This document shows positions 11,456 to 24,773 of a stretch of DNA of 64,000 bases, piece after piece. This DNA comes from Macrolepiota albuminosa (lineage: Eukaryota; Basidiomycota; Agaricomycetes; Agaricales; Agaricaceae). Where the stretch lies: NCBI GenBank assembly GCA_027475525.1, contig JAMWFC010000067.1, positions 310,001 to 374,000 on the forward strand, in the 5' to 3' direction. Under the pieces are notes generated by a model. That model searched no databases. It worked only from the letters and a program-made list of their open reading frames with translations, and was not told where the DNA came from. The translations under genes and the position numbers were made by a program. Each line of letters begins with the position of its first letter. Within the stretch, counting starts at the first letter, position 1.

Positions 11456-12540
11456 TAATTGAGTTAGAACCATCTTGTGTGTATCACACAGTGCTAAATC
11501 AGACTGCAGTATCGGATTTGACTAGTACTTAGAGTGAAAACAAGATGTTGTCTTACGTAATACTCTACTGGATAATTATAGCATCGTTGATGCTAGTACT
11601 ACGTGTGACTCTGTTACACTGAACGTGCCATTGCTGTAATAATAGAAATGGTTAGATCTATGCTCCATGGCATGAAAATGGACCTACATTATTGGGAGGA
11701 AGCTTTTATGTACACAGTCTACATCTGGTCCATTACACCAACCTCCACACTACAGAGAAAAATTCTCTTCACTGAATGGTACAGTTGAAAGCCTGATCTA
11801 GCGCACCTTTAAATCTTTGAATCATTAGGGTGGGCACACATGCCAAAGGAGGTTTGACAAGGAAAGCTGGAATTTTGAGCAGTGCGAGTTCAAATGCTAG
11901 GCTGGTGGGCAAACAAAACCAAAGGATACAGGCTCAAGGATCTGGAGAATGAGAAACTTATCACCTTCAGATATGTCAAATTCTATAAAGACAACACCCT
12001 GAGTAAGCTTGTATGTCTCAACCCTGGGCTTATACAGTTGACTACAGAAGAAATTAATGAGTTTATCAATACTGCCACATATCCTGAAACTGACCAAGCC
12101 AGGCAAGTTTTGATATACAACCCTTCTTCTGAGTCCAAAGTTGAAACACAGTTAGAAGAAGCCATTCAGCCCTCAGACAATAAGTCAGTAAACACTCCAA
12201 GAGAGGAGTTGCAATATCCTTCACTTGCACCTCCTGCTGCCACAACTAACACTCAGATGCTCTTAGATTCACCTCCAGCACCCCAAAAAAGCACAAAATG
12301 AAAAGACTTGCCCCAACGTGAACCTTCTACTTGACTCAAAAGACTTTCCATAAGATATTGACAGGATAAAAGTGGCAACAATATTGAAAAACATGCAGCT
12401 TTCATAGCAATCTCAGGATTAAGTATTGAGGATGCCTTGAAGTCCAGTAGTGCTGATGAATGGCAGGAGGCTATTACAATAATCAGCTTGTAAAAAGGAA
12501 AGTATTCAGAGAAGTAAATCACTTCCAAGGAAGAAAGCCA

Positions 12541-13895
12541 TGGGAAGCAAGATCATACTAAAGGAAAAGTCAGATGAAAATGAGAAACATGCAAAATATA
12601 AAGCACATATCATAGCCCAGGGATTCTTCCAAGTTCCTGGCATTGATTATAATGAAAAATTTTTGTCTGTAGCCAAGTTTACAACTCTCTGAGTTTTTCA
12701 CATTGGCGGCTACTTTGGACCTTGAGGTCCATCAAATTGATGTAGTTGGAGCATATTTAAAGAGAAATCTTGATGAAGAAATCTACATAAAGGCACTGCC
12801 AGGAGTTGGAGGAGTGCTGTACTGGAAGCTCATTAAGGCTCTCTATGGCCTAAAGCAAGCAGATAGAAAATGGAAAGAGAAGCTGCATGGAGTTCTGACA
12901 GATCTGAGTTTCAAAATTTCTCATGCCAATGATTGTCTATATATATTATATGACAAGAACAAAATCATTCTCATTGTAATAGTCTATGTGGATGACATGC
13001 TTATAGCAGGTCAAGATATCACTCAAATTGTATCTTTCAAAAGGGATATCAATGAACATTTTAAGATTCTATCTAAATCAGTCTTACTACATCGATTCAA
13101 TTCTTGAACAATTTGAAATATCAACCTGCCATTCCGTATTCACTCCTTTTATCACCAATTACAACTTGTCATTGCAACAATGTCCTCAAACCAAGGACAA
13201 ACATGCCTCATACAAATTATATTTCAACAGCATCAACTATCTATTATTCATTGGCTTGCTACTTTACACCACTCAAACATGTCCTGATGTACAATTTGCA
13301 GTAAACTTGCTAGCTTGTTTCTCTGACAATCTTGAAATTGCTTACTTTGCTGCTTGTAAAAGAGTCTTGCAATATTTGAAAAGCACTAAAGAGTATAGTC
13401 TAAAATTGGGCAGCTTATCAACAAGCAAAATGTGCTTGGTAGGATAGAGCAATGCTAACTATAATTATGATAAACGATCTGTGAGCGGTTGATGTTTTGA
13501 CATAAATAGTGGCATGGTCTCTTGGTCTTCAAAGAAGCAATTGGTCATGGCCACCTCAACCGTTGAAACTGAATACATTGCTTCATCTAATGCAACCAGG
13601 GAGGCTATTTAGTTACAAAATTTACTTAAAGATCTAAAGTTCCAACAAACCAAAGCCGCCATCATTTATACAGACAGTACTGGCAGCATAGCACTCTTAA
13701 AAAACTCTGTAGACCATTTTCAAGCCAAGCATATTTGCTATCACTTTATATACAAAGCAATAATATTCAACTACAGCATATCTCTATCCATGAAATGTTT
13801 GCAGATGTATTAATCAAAGCTTTACCATGCAAAATATTTGAAAAACATCTTGCAAACATAGAAGTTGTATTGCCAGCTTCAGCGTCAAGTCAGAG
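12541..13895 (+). pseudogene. copia element 1 reverse transcriptase and RNase H remnant
   Basis: The frame around 12703-13107 encodes a Ty1/copia-type reverse transcriptase: HQIDVVGAYLKRNLDEEIYI, ALYGLKQADRKW and the catalytic VIVYVDDMLIAGQD. RNase H-like sequence follows in shifted frames to about 13895 (for example CPDVQFAVNLLACFSDN near 13275 and ADVLIKALPCKIFEKHL near 13803). Weak integrase scraps lie upstream (about 11640-11900, MLHGMKMDLHYWEEAF). Several stops and frameshifts; non-functional. Confidence 0.8.
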
Positions 13896-14648
13896 TATTG
13901 AAGGGTGTAATGTCTGACACTGGCTACTTTTCTATAATATTATTGTTTCATCACACACACATATGTTTTCTTTATTTCACTATGATGCACTTATTATCTT
14001 TATATAATATAACATACTTATATTCACAACTATAAATATTTTGTGAAGACCTAGAGTCATGTCATCTCTTGGCATCAGCTCCAAATATGCTGTTTACCTT
14101 ATGTCATCATATAACTTGTTGTAAGGGCAACCTCTAGAGGCTGTGGCTCAGTCACACAGTTGGCAGAGGGAGATCCAAAGAGAACAAGTCTAGGGATTTC
14201 CTATGCCAGGTTGGATGCTTCTGGAGCCTCTGAAGTATGGGAAACAACTGTACAGTACAACAAAACCTTAAAAACTCGAAAATTGCCTATACAAACAATT
14301 GCACAAATAAGGGGCAAACTCTGGCAAACTCTGGCTTATATAAGTGGTCAGAAAGCGGTGCTGAAGGACCCACACTTGTCTGAATGGTAGCTAAAAAACC
14401 AGAGCACCTCAAGGGCTGAGAATAGTACTAACAGATAGTGTTGAAAGAATAGAAATAGTAAAATTAAATAATGTCAGAAGAAATAAGAAAATGAATGAAA
14501 GGAGAGCAGAAGAAATAAGAAGTGAAAGAAGGAAGAAATGAGGAGTCCCCTGACACTTGTATTTATATCTCTCAGCATCGACTCCAGTCTATAACTTTAT
14601 TGTCTACTGTATATGAATATATCATTGTTATGCTATAATGCTGCATTA
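13896..14648 (+). repeat. 3' LTR of copia element 1, split by a solo LTR
   Basis: Parts 13896-14119 and 14556-14648 align to the 5' LTR at 9815-10126. Begins TATTGAAGGGTG (first TG mutated to TA) and ends CATTA before the AGCTT duplication. Confidence 0.8.
14120..14555 (+). mobile_element. 436-bp solo LTR, family A
   Basis: Starts TGTAAGGGCAACCTCTAG, ends GTCCCCTGACA, with a perfect 5-bp duplication CTTGT at 14115-14119 and 14556-14560. Related copies lie at 34800-35124 and 37251-37825 (reverse) and 62248-62324 (cut by the N gap). No open frame of note. TG...CA ends plus a 5-bp duplication point to a solo LTR. Confidence 0.8.
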
Positions 14649-14653
14649 AGCTT

Positions 14654-17330
14654 GAGATCAAATTTAAATAAGTTGAGCTTTTGAGTGAGTTTAAAGGGAG
14701 GGGTTTCTCAATGACTCAGGAAGTTGATCATATATATTAATATACAATAAATAAAATTAATATAAAATACAAATAATAAAAGAAAAAGGAACATGTAAGA
14801 GTCAGTGATGATGCCAACTGTGGTTGGGTACACTGGATGTTATGCAGTACAATGCTGTCTCCAGCACCCTGGCATGCATAGTTGTGAGGAGTCCTGACAG
14901 AGTCTTGGTGTGCTCAAGCAAATGTAATAAGTCAATGTGCTAGATAATAGTACCTCTGATGCTACCTAGCAAGTTGTAAGCACCATAGTTCAGACAAAAA
15001 TATTGAAAAAAGAAAGAATAGCACAATGTAATGTGTCTGTAGATGGCATCGTAAATGAAAAGACAATAAAGACAAAGCTAGTGCCCAACTTAGTGACAAA
15101 GTTAGGTCAAGCTAGTGCAATTTGAACGCTAAATGTCACTGGATGCTTGAAGGGTTACAATTCATTATTATATACATGTGAATTAGCCATTTTTTATACT
15201 ATATGCCATTGTATTTCTAAAATGTGTCCATTTGTGGTGCTACCAATTAGTGCCTCTCCTCGTAGTTCCAGCTAATGGCAACCTGTCAACAGCAACTGGC
15301 AGCATATAAATCAATGGCATTATAGCCCATTGGCCATGGCGACTTTAAACTGACTTAAAATTGTATGCATCTGCTCACTTTTTAGTATGATTCCGATTGG
15401 CCGGGCTTCTTTGAAGTATGGTCAGAAAATCTTTGACAGACACCATAAGTGCTAATGTCGGCACTAAATATTGTATCAAATTCTGATAGGTTAAAATATT
15501 GGATTTGAGTATATCCTGTGCCGTCATCATTGATTCTTTAGACTTCTGATTAAGGTGCCTCATCAAATAGCAGCACCTAATGCTAACACCTTCCAGAACT
15601 AATTGGAGTTTGGTCAGAGTCACCTCCTTGCCGTCATGCTAGTACTCTAAGTCCTGAGCCTCCTAAATTCTTGAAGTCAACAGATAGTGTGTTCTGAAAG
15701 CCTGAAAGCCTGATAAATATTGGATGAGACTGATAAGTAAAGTTTGTAATGGGGTGTCAAAGCCAGAGATATCCTGAGTCTCAGAAGATTACTAGAGTCT
15801 CTAGTATGTCGAATGTCAGTAAGCCCATCATGTCTCTTGATGTGCTCAGTCCAAGTAAAAGCCTATCACTTGAGCCAATGCTGAGTCTGCCTGCCATTGA
15901 TGTGCCTAGCCTGTGTGAGGTCCTATCAATGCCATGACTGAGAATGGGTTGTTGCTGCCTTTACTATATGAATGAAGAGAGACAACTTGGTACAAATTCC
16001 AAGAGTTATAGAAGCTACCACAAGTAGGTTACTGGCCTTTCAGTAATACTGATATTGTAATACATGAACATAGGAACAAGTCAGCAATCAGCACTTGCCG
16101 CCAGGAAGATTATCAAAAGCATAAGAGAGAACAGTATGTATATCTAACCATGCCTAAGCTTTACCCTTACATGCAGTAGAATAGTAAATGGGCTAAGAAA
16201 AGTAGCTCAAGGTAGGTCATTATGATACTCTTATTGGCTTACTCATTCATTTCACAATGCAGCCCAGATTTGTTCTAGATAGGCCTTCTTACAATACCAG
16301 GTGAGCCAATAGCCTATAACTGAGATATAGGAACAATTTAAGGCATATATTGTATTGGACTACAAGAGCTGAACAGATTGGGAAATATGGAACAAGATGT
16401 CAGTGAATCACTATTTGACTTTTTTAAATTACTTTACAATAATTACATGACCAGTAACAATACTAATACTATTGCCAATGCAGTGATTTACATTGAAAGC
16501 CTTCAGAAAAGGATAAAAACCTACTAGGATGTGATACTGTAGTTGGTGGAAATAAATAATAACTGGAGACAAGCAGAGGTGGTGTCAAAGAGAGTTTCAG
16601 ATATTTTAAAGTGTCTATAGAAGTTGGCAATGGATACAACTATAAAAGAACAGGACATGACAGTAGCACATGAGTCAAGAGAGTTTTTATATCAGACTCT
16701 ATTAGCTTAGATGCTTAAAGACACACTCTGCACCAATAAAAAAGTAGCATAATTTCAATTAAAAGCAGGTAATGCAGATACAATTTGTAAGAGTAAGGCT
16801 CTAACTATAGAAATCTGATGTTCTTGGATCACTGTTACAGGAAACTCTGCAAAAACAGCAGCAATATTAACAATAACCCATACACCACAATCAATACTAT
16901 TTGTCTGTTATGATTTTGTGACTATGGGTTAAGCAACCCATCCCGATATAGTCACTTGAAGTGTATTTCTATTTTTATTGGCTAAAAGGACAAGGCAAGC
17001 AACAAAGTTCATAATTACCTGAGTAACTTTTAGTTTGCAGATACAACAACTTTGACCTTGGCTCTCCACAGCTTCTGCTGGGCAAAGCTGTCAAAGAGGT
17101 GGATTCCTCCTATTGAAGAAATGACAGTGCATATGACCCAATACTTTGCAGTCTGGCAATGGATAGAAGAGATCTATAGGTTATGTTTCCAGTACTCAAT
17201 ATGCCATATGCATTGCCAAATTTCTATGTTACTTGCATAGTACTGTATTATAGAGAAATCATAAGTAGAAAAGAGAGCACAACATTAAGCTGTAACAGCT
17301 GTAATTCTAGTGGGCTCCGAAAACTGATAC
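14654..17330. other. AT-rich unclassified repeat-like sequence
   Basis: The first about 100 bp continue the repeat split at 9814. The rest has short, interrupted frames on both strands with no family I can name. It is probably decayed transposon sequence. No promoter, RNA gene or satellite seen. Confidence 0.4.
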
Positions 17331-19043
17331 ATCAATAAAGCAGAAATCCCATTGAGACATACATCATTAAATTGGCCATTGGATGAGTGCAACATTTGAA
17401 GTTCTTATGAGCTAAAGATAAACCAGCTACAAAAATGAGAAAAATATTGTGATTGAGTAAGAGATGCAAATTCCTTGGAAGGTCTGGAATGCAAGCTCTT
17501 AAAGAAGATGGTAATGAGGTGGTAAAGATGACTGAAAATAAATTAGTATAGATATTGTTTATAACAACAATATATGGCACACTAGTAGTTGCTATATTAG
17601 CAAAATGTCAATACCTGCTAAGATGTCAGTTTCAAGTGGTGGTTCATTCTCCATTGTCTGTTCAAGATAGTCAACAAGCAAAACCTCTTCTGTGCTTATA
17701 TTAGCAGCCTAATCATCTTCATCTTCGGAGTCCAGATATTCTTCTGAGTGTTGAGAGATAAATGGTATACCTGGTAGTTCAGACTGTTGGTAGCTGAGAA
17801 AGTGCACTACTTTAGCAGCCTTGTTGATAAGCTGCCAAAGACATGTTGGAGTACAAACAAGTTGGCTACATAAAGCAAAGGGCCAAGAGATATGAATGAT
17901 GTTGTTGAAGAAAAACAGAAAGAAATGCATCTATTTGATCATTTAAGTAACTACAACTAGAGAGTTATAAATAAAAAACTTACTCATTGGTTGAATCAGG
18001 GCCAGATCAATGGAGACAAGTTCACAATAAAAACTATTAAGCAAGGTTAACAGCTTCTATTGGAAGCTGCTGATACTCTTCATCACAATGTTTAACCTTC
18101 AACATAGCATAAATACCTTCTTGCACTTTACTGTCACTGAGCCAGCATGGTACTTGCTTAGCAGAAGAACTGATCCATACATCTTCCATAAGGTTTGAAG
18201 CATCATGTAGTGGCCACAACTTAATTGATAGAGGTTCTGGAAGAGAAATTGCCTATTCTGGTTTATACATAGCTGTGAGTGTTGCACAAATATCATTATA
18301 CTTTCTTAATCCTACTATAAGTGCAGAAGCATGGTATCACAAGTAGTCTGATATAGTTTGGTGCCTGTGAAAATGTGCCATGAGCAAAAATAAAAGGAGT
18401 AATTTTGAGTTTGAAGAAAAAACACATCTAACACTTGGTCTTGGCCACCTGAAGCCTGGTCAAGCCATTCCCACTCAAAGAAACTCCTAATTGTCTGCTT
18501 TCAAACATTAATTTTTAAATCACAAGCAGTCAAGAGGTGCTTTACAAACTCAAAATCAACTCCATGTAATTCAGGATATGAATCCTAGATATTCAAAAAT
18601 GAATATAACTCTTTCATTTGATCTTTCAATTCTTTATAGTGATCTTGAAGTCTGCAGAGAATTTATAAAAATTCAGCAGAGGGTAATATCTTTGACAGTG
18701 TGGATTGTATTGTTTCAAGTGTTTTCTCAGATGTTTTAAAATCTCTCTGAAGTGCTAGGACTGTGTTGAGTTCTTTCTTGATGCAAGCAGGTGCTTCTGC
18801 AGAGCATTTTAAATAAACAATGGCTTTGAAATGTGGCATAGACTTACAAGCCCTGACTGACAGCTCAAATGCTTGTTGTAGTTCCTATTCTATCTGCAGA
18901 ATGGCTTCTTCAATTCCACATGATTTCAAAAGCTGGCAAGCCCTGGCACTCTGAGTTTATACACTTTTGTTGAGCTGATAACAAATCCATGCACAAAGAT
19001 CATTGTGTAACTCAAGCCCAATTGAGGCTATCTGTTGATCAAC

Positions 19044-19099
19044 TCAAAAAACAACAACAACAACAACAACAACCACCACCACCCCACCCCACCCCACTT
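19044..19099 (+). repeat. CAA/CCA simple repeat
   Basis: A run of CAA units grading into CCA and CCCCA units directly before the 77-bp duplication. Low-complexity sequence of this kind is a likely place for an assembly break. Confidence 0.8.
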
Positions 19100-19253
19100 A
19101 CCAAACCATTTAAAATCACTTATACCATCCCTTATTTCTAGAACTAATTGAGAAGGGATATTTCTTGCAAGAAACCACCAAACCATTTAAAATCACTTAT
19201 ACCATCCCTTATTTCTAGAACTAATTGAGAAGGGATATTTCTTGCAAGAAACC
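19100..19253. repeat. exact 77-bp tandem duplication, site 1
   Basis: 19100-19176 is repeated without a mismatch at 19177-19253, in the KDZ remnant just after a simple repeat. Probably an uncollapsed contig overlap. Confidence 0.9.
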
Positions 19254-20124
19254 AACCCCTGAAATCAAGCGACAGGCTCATTTTTTTGCCTCTTTGTGGC
19301 ACTGCCATTCGATTAGCCGGACGCATATGGGGTCAAGTTCAAAGGCTTGCTGTGAGGGATAAAACTTGTAATTTCATCTCATTTCTAGTGTAGTCATTGC
19401 ACAACTCTGTGTATTTCATTTGCAGTGGTGGCAAGCTTTCCCTATGGGGTTTTGATGCTACCCCACTTGCCCATTTTTCATATACTACTTACTAGGTCTA
19501 TCGAGGCGTATCCTTACAGATTTGTCCTTAGCTATTAATTGAGCGGAGGTAGATAACAGAATAGTAACATAGTAACAATATAAATAAAGGTGGTGAGACT
19601 GCTGAAAAGACTTTTTATACTAGAGAAATGTGGGCAACAGATATACAAACACTACAGGCCCTTGTGAGAGCAATCAATTTCCACATCCATGACTACAGGT
19701 GTTTGACTCCTTCCCCATCTGTTAAGCCTAAACCTGTCCAAATACAAGGATTGTTTACAATCTGGCAAGCCTGCTGATGGGCAAAAGCATGCATGGTGCT
19801 TGTTACAAGGAGTAGACACTCAATAATATCAGCTGGCAAAAAATTGTACTGGAAAAATATGAATGTTGTGAAGGGAGAAATGAACAGAGGACAACTCACA
19901 GTGTGAATGCTTTGATCCAGCACACATGCAACATTATAAAGTGCTGGCACTGTTGCTTGTGAGGGGAGTAAAGTAAAGAAATGCAGAAACATTGCTACTG
20001 CATACTTCTGTTGCTCTCCAGTAGTATCAATATTGACAAGGAATATGGAGATGTCATACCAACAGACAAGAGCTATGAGCCCACCATCATCAAACCTTTC
20101 CATATTAGTTTTGAAATTGGATCC

Positions 20125-20278
20125 TTTACCAGCTACATGCAATGATTCACACTCATCAATTGCTTCATCAGGAACAACAGTTTTGCAGACACAAGGTTTA
20201 TTTTACCAGCTACATGCAATGATTCACACTCATCAATTGCTTCATCAGGAACAACAGTTTTGCAGACACAAGGTTTAT
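20125..20278. repeat. exact 77-bp tandem duplication, site 2
   Basis: 20125-20201 is repeated exactly at 20202-20278, inside the KDZ transposase coding region. The period is the same as at four other sites. Confidence 0.9.
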
Positions 20279-21719
20279 AGAGTTTACAAATAGTTTGAAG
20301 GCTTTTTATCTTCATTCCAACTTCATCAGCAGACTCCTTTAGAATAATGTATTATAAATATGAGGCAAATCTCCTGCAGACCATAGGTGTCAATAGTTGA
20401 AATTTCCATCAAGACATGTATGAATATCTCCCTCAAAGCTTATATAATAAGCTGAATGATTCACCAAAAACTCAAGAATTACTTACAAATGTTTCAAAGA
20501 TTGCCCAAAGAGATTGCCTCTAAAGCAAATGGATACCTTTGTTGCAGTATTTGTGCACACTTGCCAAGATATAATTGAGGTGGCAGCTGGGTTGAAGGTT
20601 CTGAAGACAGTGTAATAGGAGGTTGAAAAGATAAAGTGCAATTCAACTTTGATATCTGTTGGTGTTACTAGAGTGGAGCTCTGTATTTGAGCATTTGCAT
20701 CAAGAACAGCATTGTCCACTTGGGTTTCCATGCATACTTCTAGGTTATCATATCATTGTGCTGCATATCCAAGACCTCAGTGAAACACATCCTGAATGGG
20801 TGCACCCTGCCTATATCTTTAGCAATCAAGCATGCTTGACAAGCAGAATTTAGACATGCCTTTTTGTCTGTGAGAATAAAACCCCTGCATCCATAAAATA
20901 TGTTTAAGGCACTTGCCATTGCATTAACAGCATCACATGACTTTTCAAAGAGAGCACCATAAAAATCAAGCAGATGAACAGAAATGGCCATGTGAGGATA
21001 GGAGGAGGCAGTTGGGAAAAACCCATTGGCTACTAGAAGAAAAGGAAGATCCTTGCAAGAGCACCAGTCCACAGAAAGCTTCTGGAAGTCTGTGATATGA
21101 ATGAGGTTTGAGAAGGAACTATTCCAGTAAAGGATTAAGAATTAATACACAGTCCTGGAACAGACAGAGCACTTCACTCCTCTTCATTGTGCAGCCACCA
21201 TTCGAGCCACACTTGGCACTAAGGTTGAACACTCTTTCCGGAATCTTGCCCATCGATTTCGTGATATAGTCTATCAAGGGAGTCACAAGCCATTCCAAAT
21301 AATTCATCCAATTCAAATATAAATCCTTGGCTGCTAATTTGTCACAATACAGCATGAAGCATGCTTGTCCTTTTGGGTTGTCTCAATGGATTGCGGACCA
21401 GGAAACAAATCATCATCAATTGTGTTGTGCTCATTGCCAGCAGATTCATGGCAGCGAAGGCTTGCTGTGTGTCCATAGGATTATTGTGGGGGACGATAGA
21501 TGGTGAGGGATTAGGAGAAGTATTGATGACACCAGCTGCCTGTGTCTTTAGGAAGTCGATTTTGGCTCTCAACCTCAGAATTTCCTCCTCTCTACCCATA
21601 AGATCAACGTAAGTAGTGATTTTCTTTTTGTTGCGACGTTTCATCGGGCTTGTAAAATGTACCTCTAAAGCAGTAGTTGTAGCCTGTTGAGAGCGGGTTG
21701 GGAGCTTGGGTGGGGCCAT

Positions 21720-22441
21720 CGTTGTTAGAGGCGGCAGTGATGAAGACGGCAGGCAAGGAGAAACGTTGAGGTCATTGCTGACAAATACAATCTGGATTCA
21801 TTAAGTGGAGGAGTGGAAGTCGCGAGGCTTGGAGGCGTGGAGGTGTGTAAGTATGAAGGTATGAAATGGAGGTCTGGCGGTGAATCGGAGATCTTGGGCA
21901 GTTCTTGTTAAACGCTAGCCATTAGATGAGGAGTGCCTCCAGCGCACGTGATCGAAGTGTTAATTTTTCCGTGTCGGTGTGCTCTTCATTCTGAAGTACA
22001 TCAACACTAGGTATGTGTTCTATAAATTCTACATAATACACTCATTATGAAGTACATCGACACTAGATTCGGTGTCAGTCTGTAACCTCTGCTTGAACTA
22101 GCTGCAGCAGTTCTATTTTTGTAATTAGAAGTACTACCCATACAACCTCGCGACATCTTAGGGTACTTTCCATCAGCAAAATCAATCCCCCCAAAGTGCC
22201 ATCAAGAAGCACGAAGTGTCCTCCTCTAGGTGCCGAGAAGGCAGAACAGTTCAGCCTCCAGAATAGCTTTCTGGCAAGAACGTCAGGGACTGAGACCGCC
22301 TGAGGCGTGATCTCGTCCTTTCGACCGATCAGTTGACCATCTTCTTCTGTGGTCCTGTCCTGATATGGTTCAGTACTGGTGACATGTTTGAATGCTATTC
22401 TCCCGCTTGCGCACAACTGGTGAGAAGTAAGCTCCAGGATA
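21720..22441. other. intergenic between the KDZ remnant and the MFS gene
   Basis: Probably holds the 5' region of both. An imperfect direct repeat GAAGTACATC(A/G)ACACTAG occurs at about 21996 and 22050. The minus-strand open frame at 22075-22416 has no recognisable similarity. Confidence 0.4.
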
Positions 22442-24308
22442 ATGTCTCAGGATAGGATCCTCGACAGTAACCGCCAAGTATCGCTTCCGAAACTGCAACT
22501 GTTCATTCTCTACCTGATCCGAATCACAGAGCCTATAACAGTGACGGTGGGGCTGCCCTTCTTAAACCAGTTTGTTAGAGACACAGGCATCACGGGTGGA
22601 GATGAGCGTAAGACAGGTTACTATGCGGGATTCATTGTAACCATTCGTTCGCTTATTTTTTTCGTTAACGTTCGATGGTCATTCCACAGGCCTCTGCGCT
22701 TATTTTATCTGAAGGACTTGCGGTCTTTCATTGGGGATGGCTCTCAGATCGAATGGGAAGGCGGCCTGTCCTTCTTTTGGGTCCTATAGGCCTATCTCTT
22801 ACCATACTCAGTTTCGGTGTATCTACTGATTTCTGGATGATGGTCGCATCGAGATGCGCACAGGGTGTTTTCAATGGCAATATCGGTACGTATTTGTGAA
22901 GAGTAGATCTTCTCTTGACTTATGGATAGAACACAGGGGTAACCAAAACTGTTATCGCTGAGGTACTCTCGATATCTTCAAGTCTCCGGAATCTAAGATG
23001 ACTTTAATTTCACAGATTACGGACCCAACAACGCTCGCAGACGCATATGCTATGATGCCCATTGTATGGAGCCTTGGGTCCACGCTTGGGTAGGTTTCAT
23101 GGACTGACTTGTTCGGTTCCTGAGAGATCGGTATGACAATTTCAGACCAATACTCGGTGGCATCTTGGCAGATCCTGCCACTGACTTGTTCGGTTCCTGA
23201 GAGATCGGTATGACAATTTCAGACCAATACTCGGTGGCATCTTGGCAGATCCTGCCAAAAGATGGCCAAATATCTTCGGGAAAATGAACTACTTCACGCG
23301 TCATCCATACTTTCTTCCCTGTGCTGCAGCGGGATTCTCGGCATTGATAATATCTTTGGTAGCAATACTTGGTTTAAAGGAGGTAGGTCGACTCTTTCAA
23401 ACTTGTTTCTGAGTTATACTGACTTGCAGTATATATAAGTCTCTCCCATCGGCTTTAGCGAAAAGAAGGCAGAAAGTAGAGTCTACAATTTGTGTTGAGT
23501 CATCGCTGCTCGACAATGATACCCCCACTTATGGATCCACGGACCATTCACTGAACAGACAGTCTGCAAAAATAGACACGGATCCCCCAGTACCATTCAG
23601 GGGACTACTTATACGTCAGGTTCTTATTCCTCTTCTGGCCTACACTTTTCTCGCCTTCGTAGACATGAGCATGCAAGTTTTGATGCCCCTGGTGTATTCT
23701 ACCTCCATTTCACTCGGCGGCCTCGGATTTGACGCTTATCGCATCGGTTCAATTCTCAGCGTCTTTGGCTTCGTTAGCGCTTTCGTCCAGTTCTTTTTCT
23801 TGAGTAAACTTGTTCGCCGATTCGGCCTCAGAAACCTTCTCGCCCTTACGCAGCTCAGTAATGCCGTCAACATCGGATTGTATCCAATATTATCCTTCTT
23901 TGCTCGTCGCGCCGGGAGAGCAGATGGGATAGTTTGGACTATAATAGTTATACAGCTAATATCCCGCTTGACACAAGGGATGGGTTGGGGTACGTGGAGT
24001 CTAATTTCTCTCTAGGATTTCTTTTCTGATGGACAGCACATTATTTTTTGGCAGGTTCTATTAACATACTCATTGTGGATAGTGCGCCGAATCGGGCGTC
24101 TTTGGGCGCTACCAACGGTATGGGACAGGCCGTAGGATGTATCGCACGATCCGTCGGCCCATCCGTGGCCTCATCGCTATTTTCGCTGTCGCTGGAAAGG
24201 AACTTGATAGGAGGAAATTTGGTCTACTTTGTTATTGTAGGATTCGCCTTCCTCGGTTTGGGTATCACGTATATGCTTCCTCAGAAGCTCAGATCACAGA
24301 CTAATTAG
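22442..24308 (+). CDS. major facilitator superfamily transporter (TetA/ZIFL1-like)
   Basis: Proton-coupled membrane transporter of the fungal MFS group related to plant ZIFL1 and bacterial TetA; substrate unknown. Exons 22442-22636, 22690-22885, 22937-22962, 23016-23089, 23223-23382, 23440-23989 and 24055-24308 join in phase to 484 aa. Visible are FVRDTGITGGDERKTGYYAG near the N-terminus, the MFS motif A WLSDRMGRRPVLLLGPIGL, CAQGVFNGNIGVTKTVIAEI, YAMMPIVWSLGSTLGPILGG and a hydrophilic central loop before the second helix bundle (LIRQVLIPLLAYTFLAF onward). An exact 77-bp duplication at 23103-23256 covers the 3' part of intron 4 and the start of exon 5. Using the second acceptor (AG at 23221-23222) keeps the protein intact, so the duplication is silent or artefactual. 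Convergent with the transaldolase gene. Confidence 0.9.
23103..23256. repeat. exact 77-bp tandem duplication, site 3
   Basis: 23103-23179 is repeated exactly at 23180-23256. It spans an intron-exon boundary of the MFS gene, duplicating the acceptor and about 34 coding bases. Confidence 0.9.
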
Positions 24309-24773
24309 AATACGGACACGAGCAACGCGGAGGGCTATGTAGTATCGGAGTTCGGCTGGATGCCCCAGGATTTTTGGGGATGGGACACGTAAGTATCTAA
24401 AAATTCTTTGGCATCACTGTGGATACATTGTGAAGGAAGGACGTTTATGGCAAGCGCGAGTTCCTTCAGAGCGATGATTTTGAGGGTGAAGGGTTGGGTT
24501 CTTCGATGCCAATTCTACCGGGATTACATTGACTTAATTTCTTTCTAAATATATATCTCTCGATAGTTATCCCTGCGGTACACTTCCCTCGTGAATCGTC
24601 CTCACGTGCTCCAGCGTGCACCGTGATCTCCTCCAGCAAGAATAGGTTGTAGCATTCATTCATTTATTCTACAACCAAAATCACATCCACATACCAAGCA
24701 CAACGTTAGAAATTCCACACCACGTTCCCTGCGCGAGTGCATTGCCCATGTATACTCGGCAACACCCCTATAC
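24309..24773. other. intergenic between convergent MFS and transaldolase genes
   Basis: Shared 3' flank of about 465 bp. No further gene or repeat recognised. Confidence 0.5.

Larger units (their letters stand above)
9815..14648 (+). mobile_element. degenerate Ty1/copia LTR retrotransposon 1
   Basis: Bounded by a 5-bp target duplication AGCTT (9810-9814 and 14649-14653). LTRs lie at 9815-10126 and 13896-14648, the latter interrupted by a 436-bp solo LTR. Order is gag, zinc knuckle, scraps of integrase, reverse transcriptase, RNase H, as in Ty1/copia. Reading frames contain many stops and shifts. LTR copies differ by transversions as well as transitions, so this is an older insertion than the copia element at 39.4 kb. 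Confidence 0.85.
17709..21719 (-). pseudogene. KDZ (Kyakuja-Dileera-Zisupton) transposase gene, degenerate
   Basis: Fragments in family order on the minus strand. The N-terminal MAPPKLPTRSQQATTT starts at 21719. A cysteine-cluster part CGSNGGCTMKRSEVLC lies at about 21185. HMAISVHLLDFYGALFEKSC DAVNAMAS lies at 20900-21000. The transposase core FDDGGLIALVCWYDISIFLV then STMHAFAHQQACQIV then GLGLTDGEGVKHL lies at 19700-20090. The C-terminal LMEDVWISSSAKQVPCWL lies near 18150. KDZ proteins are large DDE-type transposases with an adjoining zinc-binding domain. Stops and shifts interrupt the frame. Two of the five 77-bp duplications fall inside, so part of the damage may be an assembly error. Element termini were not identified. 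Confidence 0.8.

Noticed and set aside
12703..13107. Functional reverse transcriptase gene in copia element 1
   Set aside because: The YVDD motif is present but the frame is flanked by stops and shifts in both directions and integrase is largely lost.
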